DNA from: Franzmannia pantelleriensis
GTDB lineage: Bacteria > Pseudomonadota > Gammaproteobacteria > Pseudomonadales > Halomonadaceae
Reading direction: 5' to 3'
Length of the DNA: 64,000 nucleotides
Assembly: GCF_900102875.1 (NCBI RefSeq)
Contig: NZ_FNGH01000005.1
Location: forward strand, 124,001 to 188,000
Part shown: one piece after another, positions 8,081 to 17,528 of the stretch
Position numbering within the stretch: position 1 is the stretch's first letter
Layout of the letters: the number at the start of each line of letters is the position of its first letter
The notes under the pieces: generated by a model
The model's database searches: none
Told to the model about the DNA's origin: nothing
Seen by the model: the letters and a program-made list of their open reading frames with translations, nothing else
Translations under genes and position numbers: made by a program

Positions 8081-9397
8081 GTGCGACTCTGGAGCCGCGA
8101 GCTGTGGCGCCTGGCGTTGATCATCGCCAGCGCTTCGTTGGCCGGCTGGCTGCTCGATGCGGCCATGCCCGGTCTGGCTGCGGGGCTGGCCATCGTGCTG
8201 CTGATCCAGCTGCGCCAGCTGCATGCCCTGCACCGCTGGCTGACACGCCACCCCCACGCAGAACCACCTGCCGCCCGTGGCCTGTGGGGCGAGCTGTTCG
8301 ACCGCCTTTACAAGTACCAGAAGGCCCAACGCATCACTCAGCAGCGTCTGCGCGACACCCTCAAGCGCATCCAGGACTCCTCTGAGGCGATGAGCGACAG
8401 CGTGGTGATGCTCGACCGCCGCGGCGACCTGGAGTGGTGGAACAGCGCCGCCGGCCAGATGCTGGGGCTGCAGACCGTCCACGATCGCGGCCAGCACATC
8501 ACTAACCTGCTGCGCGATCCACGCTTTATCGACTACTTCAACGCTCGCGACTACCGTGAGCCATTGACCCTGCCCTCGCCCATCGACGAGCGTCAGATGC
8601 TGCAGTTCCAGATCACCCTCTACGGCGACGACGAGCGGCTGCTGATGGCACGCGATATCACCCGCCTGCACCGTCTCGAGCAGATGCGCCGCGACTTCGT
8701 GGCCAACGTCTCCCACGAGCTGCGCACGCCGCTGACGGTGCTGGCCGGCTACCTCGAGACCTACACCGATATCGCCGACCAACTACCACCGCGCCTCGCC
8801 CGCGGCCTCGGCCAGATGCAGGCCCAGACCTCGCGCATGCAGAATCTGGTCAATGACCTGCTGCTATTGTCGCGGCTGGAGATCGACCGACGCGGCGACG
8901 ACGAGGCGCCGCTGGCGGTCGATACGCTGCTCGAGACGATTCGCCGCGACGCCGAGTCGCTCTCCGCCGGACGCCATCACCTGCACGTCGAGTGCGAGGA
9001 GCCGCGTCGCCTGGTGGGCAGCGAGCAGGAGCTGCGCAGTGCGATTTCCAACCTAGTCTTCAACGCCGTGCGCTACGCCGGTGACGGCCGCCATATCACA
9101 CTGCGCTGGCGCGCCCATGGCAACGCTGCCTGCCTCGAGGTCGAGGACGACGGCGAAGGCATCGATCCGGTACATATCCCGCGCCTCACCGAACGCTTCT
9201 ACCGCGTCGACAAGGGCCGCAGCACCGCCACCGGCGGCACCGGCCTGGGCCTAGCGATCGTCAAGCACGTGCTGCTGCGCCACGACGCACATCTCGAGAT
9301 CGACTCCCACCCCGGTCAAGGCGCACGGTTTCGCTGCGTGTTCCCAACGTCACGCCTTGCCCGCCCCAACGCCGTCAACGCTTCCCAACAGGCCTGA
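8081..9397 (+). CDS. phoR: Phosphate regulon sensor histidine kinase PhoR
   Basis: PhoR is the membrane kinase that phosphorylates PhoB when the Pst-PhoU complex signals low phosphate. It starts with GTG one base after phoB. The 438-residue protein has two hydrophobic segments near residues 10-45, a PAS-like region (about 95-195), and a HisKA box FVANVSHELRTPLTV with His212. The HATPase domain has N-box NLVFNAVRYAG and G-boxes DDGEGI and GGTGLGLAIVKHV. There is no large periplasmic domain, as expected for PhoR, which senses through PhoU rather than a ligand. The order phoB-phoR is standard. Confidence 0.96.
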   Translation: MRLWSRELWRLALIIASASLAGWLLDAAMPGLAAGLAIVLLIQLRQLHALHRWLTRHPHAEPPAARGLWGELFDRLYKYQKAQRITQQRLRDTLKRIQDSSEAMSDSVVMLDRRGDLEWWNSAAGQMLGLQTVHDRGQHITNLLRDPRFIDYFNARDYREPLTLPSPIDERQMLQFQITLYGDDERLLMARDITRLHRLEQMRRDFVANVSHELRTPLTVLAGYLETYTDIADQLPPRLARGLGQMQAQTSRMQNLVNDLLLLSRLEIDRRGDDEAPLAVDTLLETIRRDAESLSAGRHHLHVECEEPRRLVGSEQELRSAISNLVFNAVRYAGDGRHITLRWRAHGNAACLEVEDDGEGIDPVHIPRLTERFYRVDKGRSTATGGTGLGLAIVKHVLLRHDAHLEIDSHPGQGARFRCVFPTSRLARPNAVNASQQA

Positions 9398-9494
9398 ACG
9401 GTTCAACAGGCGCATTGGCAAGACGGTTTCAGTTGCAACAGTCAAAACAGCGCTGAAAATTCGCACCGGGCTCTCCTGGCATTCTCGGCTACCT

Positions 9495-9512
9495 TGTGAG
9501 AGAAATCTCACA
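9495..9512 (+). other. GAAA-capped stem-loop in the leader of the peptide-transporter operon
   Basis: TGTGAGA, GAAA, TCTCACA form a 7-bp hairpin with a GNRA tetraloop, 51 bp before the start of the solute-binding protein gene. It may be a leader hairpin, a weak phoR terminator (no T-run follows) or an operator. Confidence 0.4.
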
Positions 9513-9563
9513 CGGGCAGCCGCCCATCAAACGCTTGAATGAGAACCATCAGGGGATAACAAG

Positions 9564-11144
9564 ATGTTCCAGAAAACCCTAATCGCCACCGCCGTGATCG
9601 GTGCCATGCTGGCCTCCACGGCCCACGCCGAGACGCTGCGCTGGACCCGTTCCGCCGACAGCCTGACCATGGATCCCCACTCCCAGAACGAGGGGCCGAC
9701 CCACTCGGTCAACCACCAGATCTTCGACACCCTGCTCTATCAGGACATGGACGTTGAGTATCAACCCGGCCTGGCCACCGACTGGTACGTACACGAGGAT
9801 GACCCCAGCGTGTGGGTCTTCGAAATCCGCGAGGGTGTGACCTTCCACGAGGGCCAGGCGCTGACCGCCGACGACGTGGTCTTCTCGCTCAACCGCGCGC
9901 GTCACGAGAACGCCGATATGCGCGGCCTGCTGACCTCGATCGTCGAGGTGCGCGCCGCCGACGACTACACCGTGGAAGTGGTTACCGACGGCCCCAACCC
10001 GCTGCTGCCCAACAACCTCACCAACCTGTTCATCATGAGCCGCGAGTGGGCCGAGGAGCACGGCGTCGAGGAACCCCAGGACTACGCCGCCGGCGAAGAG
10101 ACCTATGCCGTGCGCAACGCCAACGGCACCGGCCCGTTCCGCGTCGAAAGCCGCGAGCCCGACGTGCGTACGGTGTTCGTGCGCAATGACGACTACTGGG
10201 GCATCGACCACTACCCGATGGAGATCTCCGAACTGATCTTCACCCCCATCGAGTCCGCCTCGACCCGCGTCGCCGCGCTGCTCTCCGGCGAGGTCGACCT
10301 GCTCCAGGAGACCCCGGTTCAGGATATCGAGCGCCTCTCACAGGCTGACGGCATCAAGAACGAGCAGGGCGCCGAAAACCGCACCATCTTCCTCGGCATG
10401 CGCATGGACCTCGAGGTGCTCGACAGCACCGACGTCGACAGCAACCCCTTCGCCGACCGTCGCGTGCGCGAGGCCATCAATCTCGCCGTGGATGCCACCA
10501 CCATTCAGCGTTCGGTGATGCGCGGCAACTCCGAACCCGCCGGGATGATCGCACCGCCGTTCGTCAACGGCTACACCGAGGAGATGGACGAAGTGCTGCC
10601 GGCGGACGTCGAGCGCGCCCAGGCACTGATGGACGAGGCCGGCTACGGCGACGGCTTCCGGGTCACCCTGAACTGCTCCAACGACCGCTACGTCAACGAT
10701 GAGCAGATCTGCCAGGCGGTGGTCAGCATGCTGGCGCGGATCGGCGTCACCGTCGACCTGATCGCCCAGACCCGCTCGCTGCACTTCGCCGAGATGGCCC
10801 GCGAGGAGTACGACTTCTATCTGCTCGGCTGGGGCGTGCCGACCATGGACTCGGAATATGTCTTCAACTACCTCTACCACACCAAGGAGGAGGATCGCGG
10901 CAGCTGGAACTTCACCGGCTACTCGGATGAGCGGGTCGACGAGCTGACCGTGGCCATGGGCCAGGAGGTCGACGAGGACGCACGTAACGAGATGATTGCC
11001 GAGGCATGGCAGATCGTCCACGACGAGATCCTCTATATTCCGATCCACCACCAGATGCTGACCTGGTCGATGCGTGACGACATCGAGTTCCAGGTGCAGA
11101 GCGAGAATACCCCGCACTTCAAATACCTGCGTTTCAATAACTAA
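9564..11144 (+). CDS. Peptide/dipeptide ABC transporter, periplasmic substrate-binding protein
   Basis: This family-5 solute-binding protein (526 residues, the usual length for OppA/DppA) captures peptides or similar substrates in the periplasm. It has a clear signal peptide (MFQKTLIATAVIGAMLASTAHA) followed by ETLRW, and the family pattern WVFEIREGVTFHEGQALTAD with DVVFSLNRAR. It is the first gene of a five-gene operon (binding protein, two permeases, two ATPases). A strong stem-loop follows in the next intergenic gap. The exact substrate cannot be read from sequence; dipeptides, oligopeptides or glutathione-like compounds are possible. Confidence 0.93.
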   Translation: MFQKTLIATAVIGAMLASTAHAETLRWTRSADSLTMDPHSQNEGPTHSVNHQIFDTLLYQDMDVEYQPGLATDWYVHEDDPSVWVFEIREGVTFHEGQALTADDVVFSLNRARHENADMRGLLTSIVEVRAADDYTVEVVTDGPNPLLPNNLTNLFIMSREWAEEHGVEEPQDYAAGEETYAVRNANGTGPFRVESREPDVRTVFVRNDDYWGIDHYPMEISELIFTPIESASTRVAALLSGEVDLLQETPVQDIERLSQADGIKNEQGAENRTIFLGMRMDLEVLDSTDVDSNPFADRRVREAINLAVDATTIQRSVMRGNSEPAGMIAPPFVNGYTEEMDEVLPADVERAQALMDEAGYGDGFRVTLNCSNDRYVNDEQICQAVVSMLARIGVTVDLIAQTRSLHFAEMAREEYDFYLLGWGVPTMDSEYVFNYLYHTKEEDRGSWNFTGYSDERVDELTVAMGQEVDEDARNEMIAEAWQIVHDEILYIPIHHQMLTWSMRDDIEFQVQSENTPHFKYLRFNN

Positions 11145-11161
11145 GCCGTAACCCGTGCTAG

Positions 11162-11192
11162 GCCCTCTGCGCGTTATCCTCGCGCGGAGGGC
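11162..11192 (+). other. Intercistronic stem-loop after the binding-protein gene
   Basis: Arms GCCCTCTGCGCG and CGCGCGGAGGGC pair over 12 bp (one G-U) around a 7-nt loop. The hairpin lies between the binding protein and the first permease and is not followed by a T-run. Such hairpins commonly protect upstream mRNA and give more binding protein than permease; that role is inferred. Confidence 0.7.
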
Positions 11193-11209
11193 TTCACCGT
11201 GGAGATCCC

Positions 11210-12187
11210 ATGCTGGCATTCCTGATCCAGCGCGTACTGCAGGCCGTCTTCGTGATGGTGGTGGTCGCGCTCATTGCGTTTTCGCTGTTCCACTACGTCG
11301 GCGACCCGGTCCTCAACATGGTCGGCCAGGAGGCCACCGAAGCCGATCGCGCCGCGCTGCGCGCACGCCTCGGCCTCGACCAGCCGTTGCCGATCCAATT
11401 CTTTCAATTCATCGCCAACGCCGCTCAGTTCGAGTTCGGCATCTCCTACCGCTCGGCACGACCGGTCACCGACCTGATCGTCGAACGCCTACCGGCGACC
11501 CTGGAGTTGGCCATCATCTCGGCCATCTTCGCGGTGGTGATGGGCATCGTGCTGGGTATCTATACCGCTCTCAACCGCGGCAACTGGCTGTCCAACTTCA
11601 TCATGACTGCTTCGCTGATCGGCGTGTCGCTACCGACCTTCCTGATCGGCGTGCTGCTGATCTATGTGTTCGCCGTTGAGCTCGGCTGGCTGCCCGCCTT
11701 CGGCCGCGGCGAGGTGATCGATCTCGGCTGGTGGAATACCGGCCTGTTGACCCGCAGCGGCCTCGCGTCGTTGATTCTTCCGGCGATCACCCTCGGCCTG
11801 TTTCAGCTGACGCTGATTATGCGCCTGGTGCGCGCCGAAATGCTCGAGGTGCTACGCGCCGACTACATCAAATTCGCCCGCGCCAGGGGCCTGTCGAAGC
11901 GCGTGGTCAACCTGCGCCACGCGCTGAAGAACACCCTGATCCCGGTGATCACCATCATCGGCCTGCAGCTCGGCACCATCATCGCCTTCGCCATCATCAC
12001 CGAGACGGTCTTCCAGTGGCCCGGGGTCGGGGCGCTGTTCATTACCGCGGTGCGCTTCGTGGATATCCCGGTGATGGCCGCCTACCTGATGATGATCGCG
12101 CTGGTGTTCGTGGTCATCAACCTGATCGTCGACCTGCTCTACTATGCGGTCGACCCGCGCCTGCGGGTTCAGGGAGGTGCCAAATGA
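11210..12187 (+). CDS. Peptide ABC transporter permease (DppB/OppB-type)
   Basis: This 325-residue inner-membrane permease has about six membrane segments: one at the N-terminus (FLIQRVLQAVFVMVVVALIAF), then a periplasmic stretch, then the permease core. The cytoplasmic coupling loop that docks the ATPase is KFARARGLSKRVVNLRHALKN, the EAA-type motif of this subfamily. The N-terminal GDPV stretch is typical of DppB/OppB. The stop codon overlaps the start of the next permease by 4 bp (ATGA), indicating translational coupling. Confidence 0.94.
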   Translation: MLAFLIQRVLQAVFVMVVVALIAFSLFHYVGDPVLNMVGQEATEADRAALRARLGLDQPLPIQFFQFIANAAQFEFGISYRSARPVTDLIVERLPATLELAIISAIFAVVMGIVLGIYTALNRGNWLSNFIMTASLIGVSLPTFLIGVLLIYVFAVELGWLPAFGRGEVIDLGWWNTGLLTRSGLASLILPAITLGLFQLTLIMRLVRAEMLEVLRADYIKFARARGLSKRVVNLRHALKNTLIPVITIIGLQLGTIIAFAIITETVFQWPGVGALFITAVRFVDIPVMAAYLMMIALVFVVINLIVDLLYYAVDPRLRVQGGAK

Positions 12188-13137
12188 GCGAATCACACCA
12201 CGCCGTCACGCCGCCACCCAGGCCCGGCAAGCTGCGCAGCTTCCTCGACAGCGATATCGTCTACTCCTGGAAACGCCAGCCGGTGGTGATACTCGCCACC
12301 CTGGTGACCCTGGTGATGTTCCTGGGCGCGCTGTTCGCCCCTTGGATTGCGCCGCAAAACCCCTTCGATCCGCGCCAGCTCGACCTGATCGACGCCTTTA
12401 CCCCGCCGCTGACCACCTCGGATTTCACCGGCAATTTCTACCTGCTGGGCAGTGACAGCCAGGGCCGCGACGTCTTCTCGGCGATCCTCTACGGCTCGCG
12501 GATATCACTGCTGGTGGGCTTCGCGGCAGTGCTGTTCGCGCTGGTGCTGGGCACTGCCCTGGGCCTGATGGCGGGGTTCCGTGGCGGCTGGCGGGATGCC
12601 CTTATCATGCGCATCGCCGATGTCCAGCTGACCTTCCCGTCGATCCTCATGGCGCTGCTGATCTTCGGCGTGATCCGCGGCTTCCTGCCGCGCTCGATGC
12701 ATGCCGAAGTGGCGATCATCGTGCTGATCGTCGCCATCGGCCTCTCCGACTGGGTGCAGTACGCCCGCGCGGTGCGCGGTGCCACCCTGGTCGAGAAGGG
12801 CAAGGAATACGTCCAAGCGGCGCGGGTGATCGGCCTGCCGGCGCGCAACATCCTGTTCCAGCACATCCTGCCCAACGTGATGCGCCCGGTGCTGGTGATC
12901 GGCACTATCGGCCTGGCCCTGGCGATCATCGCCGAGGCCACACTGTCGTTCCTGGGGGTGGGCATGCCAGCCACTCAACCGAGCCTGGGCACGCTGATCC
13001 GGGTCGGCCAGGACTACATGTTCTCCGGGGAGTGGTGGATCCTGCTGTTCCCTGGCCTGGCGCTGCTGATGCTGGCGCTGTCCGTCAATCTACTCGGAGA
13101 CTGGTTGCGTGATGTCCTCAACCCCAAGCTCAGATAG
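12184..13137 (+). CDS. Peptide ABC transporter permease (DppC/OppC-type)
   Basis: This is the second permease subunit, about 317 residues. The start at 12184 is fixed by GGAGGT just upstream and the 4-bp overlap with the preceding gene. It has an N-terminal cytoplasmic segment, a membrane helix (VVILATLVTLVMFLGALF), the APQNPFDP motif typical of DppC/OppC, LLGSDSQGRDVFSAILYGSR, and the EAA loop YVQAARVIGLPARNILFQHI. It forms the transmembrane channel with the 11210-12187 subunit. Confidence 0.94.
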   Translation: MSESHHAVTPPPRPGKLRSFLDSDIVYSWKRQPVVILATLVTLVMFLGALFAPWIAPQNPFDPRQLDLIDAFTPPLTTSDFTGNFYLLGSDSQGRDVFSAILYGSRISLLVGFAAVLFALVLGTALGLMAGFRGGWRDALIMRIADVQLTFPSILMALLIFGVIRGFLPRSMHAEVAIIVLIVAIGLSDWVQYARAVRGATLVEKGKEYVQAARVIGLPARNILFQHILPNVMRPVLVIGTIGLALAIIAEATLSFLGVGMPATQPSLGTLIRVGQDYMFSGEWWILLFPGLALLMLALSVNLLGDWLRDVLNPKLR

Positions 13138-14170
13138 CCCCCGCGACGACGGCACTCCCGCCGTGCCGGTGCTCAGCGTGCGCGAGCTGCGGGTCGAGTT
13201 CCCCACTCGCCACGGTACCCTGGTGGCCCTCGACAAGGTCAGCTTCGATATCGCTCCAGGCGAGATCCTCGGTGTGGTCGGCGAGTCCGGCGCCGGCAAG
13301 TCGATGACCGGCAACGCGGTGATCCAGCTGCTCGAGCCGCCGGGCCACATCGCCGCCGGCGAGGTACACCTCGGCGCGCAGCGCATCGACAATCTCGACG
13401 AAGACGCCTTCGTGCCGCTACGCGGCCGACATATCGGGATGATCTTCCAGGATCCGCTGACCAGCCTCAATCCGCTGTTCTCGGTGGGTGAGCAGCTGAT
13501 CGAGACGATTCGCACCCACCTGCCGATGAACCACAAACAGGCTCGCGAGCGAGCCCTCGAACTGCTGCGCGAGGTGGGTATCCCGGCGCCGGAGAACCGC
13601 CTCGACGCCTACCCGCACCAATTCTCCGGGGGCATGCGCCAGCGCGTGGTGATCGCCCTGGCCCTGGCCGCCGAGCCCGAGCTGGTGATTGCCGATGAAC
13701 CCACCACGGCACTGGATGTCTCGGTGCAGGCGCAGATCCTGGCGCTGCTCAAGCGGCTGTGCGCCGAGCGCGGCACCGCGGTGATGCTGGTCACCCACGA
13801 CATGGGGGTAATCGCCGAGACTGCCGACCGGGTGGCCGTGATGTACGCCGGCCGGCTGATCGAGATCGGCCCGGTCAACGCGGTGATCCGCGAACCGCAG
13901 CACCCCTATACCCGCGGCCTGATGGCGTCGATTCCCGGCATCGAGACCTCCCGCGAACGCCTCTACCAGATCGAGGGGGCGATGCCGCGGCTGGCGGCGA
14001 TCCCCGCAGGCTGTGCCTTCAACCCGCGCTGCCCGCACGCTGTTGAACGCTGCCGCAGCGAGCGCCCCGAGCTGCTGCCCACCGGCACCAGCCGCGCCGC
14101 CTGCTGGCTGCACGACCCCGACAACCCCGTGACCCCCGTTATCGAGGAGGCGCATGCCGATGGCCACTGA
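13112..14170 (+). CDS. Peptide ABC transporter ATP-binding protein (DppD/OppD-type)
   Basis: This cytoplasmic ATPase subunit of about 352 residues has Walker A GESGAGKS, signature FSGGMRQRV, Walker [14 protein letters not shown] and switch His in VTHDMG. The C-terminal oligopeptide-transporter extension has the cysteine pattern [14 protein letters not shown], which can bind an Fe-S cluster in some family members. A GTG at 13109 directly precedes the ATG at 13112; either could be used. The gene overlaps the end of the preceding permease by 26 bp, so translation is coupled. Confidence 0.94.
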   Translation: MSSTPSSDSPRDDGTPAVPVLSVRELRVEFPTRHGTLVALDKVSFDIAPGEILGVVGESGAGKSMTGNAVIQLLEPPGHIAAGEVHLGAQRIDNLDEDAFVPLRGRHIGMIFQDPLTSLNPLFSVGEQLIETIRTHLPMNHKQARERALELLREVGIPAPENRLDAYPHQFSGGMRQRVVIALALAAEPELVIADEPTTALDVSVQAQILALLKRLCAERGTAVMLVTHDMGVIAETADRVAVMYAGRLIEIGPVNAVIREPQHPYTRGLMASIPGIETSRERLYQIEGAMPRLAAIPAGCAFNPRCPHAVERCRSERPELLPTGTSRAACWLHDPDNPVTPVIEEAHADGH

Positions 14171-15194
14171 TCCGCTGACCACTGCCGAGCGCGGCGAGGT
14201 GCTGCTCGAGGCCCATGACCTGGCGCGCCACTTCGATGTCTCCAAACCGTGGCTGAATCGCGTGCTGGAGCGCAGCGACAAGCTCACCCTCAAGGCGGTA
14301 GACGGGGTGAGCTTCGCCATCCGCCGCGGCGAGACCCTGGCGCTGGTGGGCGAGTCCGGCTGCGGCAAGTCCACCGTGGCGCGCTTGATCGTCGGCCTCT
14401 ACGGCCTGACCCGTGGCCGTCTGCTGTTCGACGGCGAAGACATCAGTGACCTGGTCAACCGCAGCGGCAAGCAGGCCGCGGCGGTGCGCAAGCGCTTTCA
14501 GATGATCTTCCAGGACCCCTACGCCAGCCTCAACCCGCTATGGCGGGTAGGCACCATCATCGGCGAGCCGCTGCGCGTGTTTCGCCCCGACATGAGTGCC
14601 AGCCAGCGTCGCACTCGGGTCGGCGAGCTGCTCGAGCAGGTGGGGCTCTCGGCGCCGGACGCCAACCGCTACCCCCATGAATTTTCCGGCGGCCAGCGCC
14701 AGCGCATCTCCATCGCCCGGGCGCTGGCCAACGAACCGGAGTTCATGATCTGTGACGAGCCAACCTCGGCACTGGATGTCTCGGTCCAGGCGCAGATCCT
14801 CAACCTGATGCGCGACCTGCAGCAGCAGTACGGCCTGACCTATCTGTTCATCAGCCACGACATGGCGGTGGTCAAGCACATGGCCGACCGCATCGCGGTG
14901 ATGTACCTCGGCCATATCGCCGAAATCGCCCCCGCCGAGCAGCTGTTCGCCACGCCGCGCCACCCCTACTCGCAGATGCTGCTGGCCGCGGTGCCGACGC
15001 TGACCGGAACGGGCAAGCGGCGCGGCGTGATCGAGGGCGAAGTCCCCAACCCGGTGCATCCGCCCTCCGGCTGCGCCTTCCATCCGCGCTGCCCGCATGC
15101 CGATGCGCGCTGCGCGCGGGAGACACCAACGCTGATCGCGCACAGCGACAGCAGCGAGGTGGCCTGCCACGCAGTGGAAGAGGGGCGGATCTGA
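14160..15194 (+). CDS. Peptide ABC transporter ATP-binding protein (DppF/OppF-type)
   Basis: This is the second ATPase subunit of the transporter, about 344 residues. It has Walker A GESGCGKST, signature FSGGQRQRI, Walker [14 protein letters not shown], switch His in ISHDMA, and C-terminal CAFHPRCPHADARC. Two in-frame ATGs compete: 14154 is only 3 nt from GAGGAGG, whereas 14160 is 9 nt away, so 14160 is preferred. It overlaps the preceding ATPase gene. Its stop is 1 bp from the stop of the convergent cysZ, with no visible terminator between. Confidence 0.94.
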   Translation: MATDPLTTAERGEVLLEAHDLARHFDVSKPWLNRVLERSDKLTLKAVDGVSFAIRRGETLALVGESGCGKSTVARLIVGLYGLTRGRLLFDGEDISDLVNRSGKQAAAVRKRFQMIFQDPYASLNPLWRVGTIIGEPLRVFRPDMSASQRRTRVGELLEQVGLSAPDANRYPHEFSGGQRQRISIARALANEPEFMICDEPTSALDVSVQAQILNLMRDLQQQYGLTYLFISHDMAVVKHMADRIAVMYLGHIAEIAPAEQLFATPRHPYSQMLLAAVPTLTGTGKRRGVIEGEVPNPVHPPSGCAFHPRCPHADARCARETPTLIAHSDSSEVACHAVEEGRI

Positions 15195-15195
15195 T

Positions 15196-15921
15196 TCAGT
15201 CGGTCTGGCCGCGGTAGTGGCGATCCCACATCAGTACCGCGCCGGCCACCGCCCCCGGCAGCAGCAGCAGGTTGGCCAGCGGCAGCCAGGTGATCAGCGT
15301 CACCAGGCCACCGTAGCTGAGCGTCGGCCAGGGGCGAGCCCTGAGTCGGCGGCGCATGTCAGCAAAGGTGACCTTGTTGTTGTCCATCGGGTAGTCGAGG
15401 TAGGTGATCGCCATCACCCAGGCCGAGAAGGCCGCCCACAGCAGCGGCGCTGCCACGTTGAGGGCGGGAACCCAGCTGATCACCAACAGCACTGCCAGCC
15501 GCGGCAGGATATACGCCAGCTTGACCAGCTCGCGACCCAGCGCATCGACGCCGGTGCGTAGCAGGCCGCGGTCGTCGAGGGGCTCACGGCCGCAGGCGCT
15601 GACCTCCACCCTGGCAGCGAGAAAGCCGTAGAAGGGGGCGGCAATCAGGTGGGTGACCAGGGTAAAGGTGAAGAACACCATCAACACCAGGGTCACCACG
15701 AACAGCGGCCAGATCAGCCACTCCAACCAGCCCAGCCAACCCGGCACCATCGCCATCCAGCCCGCCAGCCAGCCGCCGAAGTGGCTGAGCACGTAATGCA
15801 GCATGGCGGCATAGACCAGCAGATTGACCGCCAGCGGCACGAACACGTAGCGCCGCAGCCCCGGGGTGTAGACCAGCCGGGTACCGCGGGTCAAAGCCTC
15901 GAGGGCCGACAACGCTGCCAT
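15196..15921 (-). CDS. cysZ: Sulfate transporter CysZ
   Basis: CysZ is an inner-membrane protein that imports sulfate for cysteine synthesis. The 241-residue length, the start SALEALTRGTRLVYTPGLRRYVFVPL, and the core YLDYPMDNNKVTF with the helix DMRRRLRARP match the family. The start codon overlaps the phoU stop by one base (TGATG on the minus strand), so its translation is probably coupled to phoU, which would place a sulfate transporter in a phosphate-regulated transcript. The family assignment is good; transport activity is known only from homologues. Confidence 0.92.
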   Translation of the reverse strand: MAALSALEALTRGTRLVYTPGLRRYVFVPLAVNLLVYAAMLHYVLSHFGGWLAGWMAMVPGWLGWLEWLIWPLFVVTLVLMVFFTFTLVTHLIAAPFYGFLAARVEVSACGREPLDDRGLLRTGVDALGRELVKLAYILPRLAVLLVISWVPALNVAAPLLWAAFSAWVMAITYLDYPMDNNKVTFADMRRRLRARPWPTLSYGGLVTLITWLPLANLLLLPGAVAGAVLMWDRHYRGQTD

Positions 15922-16649
15922 CAGCCGCGCCGCTTGATCGCCTCGTCGTCGAGCTCATCGGGATCGGTGTGGCGGATATCCAACCCCTTGACCAGGTAGA
16001 CCACGTACTCGGCGAGGTTGTTGGCGTGATCGCCGATGCGCTCCAAGGCGCGCAGGATCCACATTACGCTGAGCACCGAAGTGATCGAGCGCGGGTCCTC
16101 CATCATGAAGGTCATCAGCGAGCGCATGGCGGTGGTGTATTCGCTGTCCACCGCCTCGTCCTCATGCACGACCTCGAGCGCCAGGTCGAGATCGAAGCGG
16201 GCGAAGGCGGTCAGCGCATCACGGACCATCTTGCGCACGTGTTCGCTGATATGGCGCACCTCGATAAACCCCTTACTGCCGTTGCCGGCCTCGGCCAGGC
16301 TCATGGCATTGCGCGCGATCTTGCTGGCCTCGTCGCCGATGCGCTCGAGGTCCGAGGTGGCGCGGATCACCGCTAGCACCAGACGCAGATCGGAGGCCGC
16401 CGGCTGGCGCCGCGCCAGTACCCGGGTGCACTCGTCGTCGATCTTGATCTGCATGTCGTTGACCGCATTGTCGTTGTCGCGGACCCGTTCGGCCAGCCGA
16501 CTGTCACCGTCGAGCAGTGCGGTAACGGCCTCCTGGACCTGCTTCTCGACCAGCCCGCCCATCGCCATCAGGTGGGTCTTGAGCTCTTCGAGCTCCTGGT
16601 TGAACTGCTTGGAGATGTGCTGACTATGCGTTTCGCTGGTGATATCCAT
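15921..16649 (-). CDS. phoU: Phosphate signalling protein PhoU
   Basis: PhoU is a cytoplasmic protein of two three-helix repeats that links PstSCAB activity to PhoR inhibition. The product is about 242 residues, the usual length. Metal-binding-type motifs are seen in both halves (DLERIGDEASKIARN and ALERIGDHANNLAEYV). The start at 16649 gives MDITSETHSQHISKQFN, typical of PhoU, and has AGGAG upstream. It is the last pst-family gene of the minus-strand operon, after pstB and before cysZ. Confidence 0.96.
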   Translation of the reverse strand: MDITSETHSQHISKQFNQELEELKTHLMAMGGLVEKQVQEAVTALLDGDSRLAERVRDNDNAVNDMQIKIDDECTRVLARRQPAASDLRLVLAVIRATSDLERIGDEASKIARNAMSLAEAGNGSKGFIEVRHISEHVRKMVRDALTAFARFDLDLALEVVHEDEAVDSEYTTAMRSLMTFMMEDPRSITSVLSVMWILRALERIGDHANNLAEYVVYLVKGLDIRHTDPDELDDEAIKRRG

Positions 16650-16692
16650 GCTGACTCTCCTGATGAGCGGTGGCTCCGGTGGAGCCTTGGGC

Positions 16693-17514
16693 TCAGGCCA
16701 TGCGGCCGGTGATGTAGTTTTCGGTGCGCGCCAGGCGCGGGTTGGTGAACAGCGCATCGGTAGGCGCGTACTCAACCAACTCGCCGTCGTGCAAGAAAGC
16801 CGTGTAGTCGGAAACCCGTGCCGCCTGCTGCATATTATGGGTCACCAGCACCAGCGTCAGCTGCGACTTGAGGCTGCGGATCAGCTCCTCGATCTTCAGC
16901 GTCGAGATCGGATCCAGCGCCGAGGCCGGCTCATCGAGCAGCAGAACCTCGGGCTTGACCGCCAGGGTGCGGGCGATCACCAGGCGCTGCTGCTGGCCGC
17001 CGGACAGCGACCAGGCCGAGTCGCCCAGGCGCGCCTTGACCTCATCCCAGAGTGCCGCCGAGCGCAGTGCCCATTCCACTACTTCGTCGCGCTGGCGCTT
17101 GCGCATATCGCCCTGCAGGCGCAAACCAAAGGCGACATTCTCGTAGATCGACATCGGGAAGGGGTTGGGGGTCTGGAACACCATCCCCACCCGCCGGCGC
17201 AGCTCGGCTACCGCCACCTCGGGCGCATGAATCTCCTGGCCCTCGAGGCGTATTTCGCCGCGTCGACTGACTGTCTCGTTGAGATCGTGCAACCGGTTGA
17301 GTGCGCGCAGCAGCGTCGACTTGCCGCAGCCCGACGGCCCGATGAAGGCCGTGACTCGGCGCCTCGGCACGCGCAGCGTCAGCTCCTTGAGCGCCGGCGT
17401 CCCGGCATAGGCCAGGCTCAGCGCCTGGATCTCCAGGCAGCTGTCGGCGGCGGCGATGTCGATTACCGCCTCACGTTCCGCGATATTGGCCGGAGTGGCA
17501 GATTGCGCAAGCAC
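16693..17514 (-). CDS. pstB: Phosphate ABC transporter ATP-binding protein PstB
   Basis: PstB is the ATPase of the high-affinity phosphate importer. The 273-residue protein has Walker [10 protein letters not shown], the PstB-typical [11 protein letters not shown], a Q-loop in [20 protein letters not shown], signature LSGGQQQR, Walker [13 protein letters not shown] and switch His in [14 protein letters not shown]. It sits 14 bp downstream of pstA and 43 bp upstream of phoU. The N-terminal 25 residues extend somewhat beyond the conserved core. Confidence 0.97.
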   Translation of the reverse strand: MLAQSATPANIAEREAVIDIAAADSCLEIQALSLAYAGTPALKELTLRVPRRRVTAFIGPSGCGKSTLLRALNRLHDLNETVSRRGEIRLEGQEIHAPEVAVAELRRRVGMVFQTPNPFPMSIYENVAFGLRLQGDMRKRQRDEVVEWALRSAALWDEVKARLGDSAWSLSGGQQQRLVIARTLAVKPEVLLLDEPASALDPISTLKIEELIRSLKSQLTLVLVTHNMQQAARVSDYTAFLHDGELVEYAPTDALFTNPRLARTENYITGRMA

Positions 17515-17528
17515 GGCTCTCGGACCTC

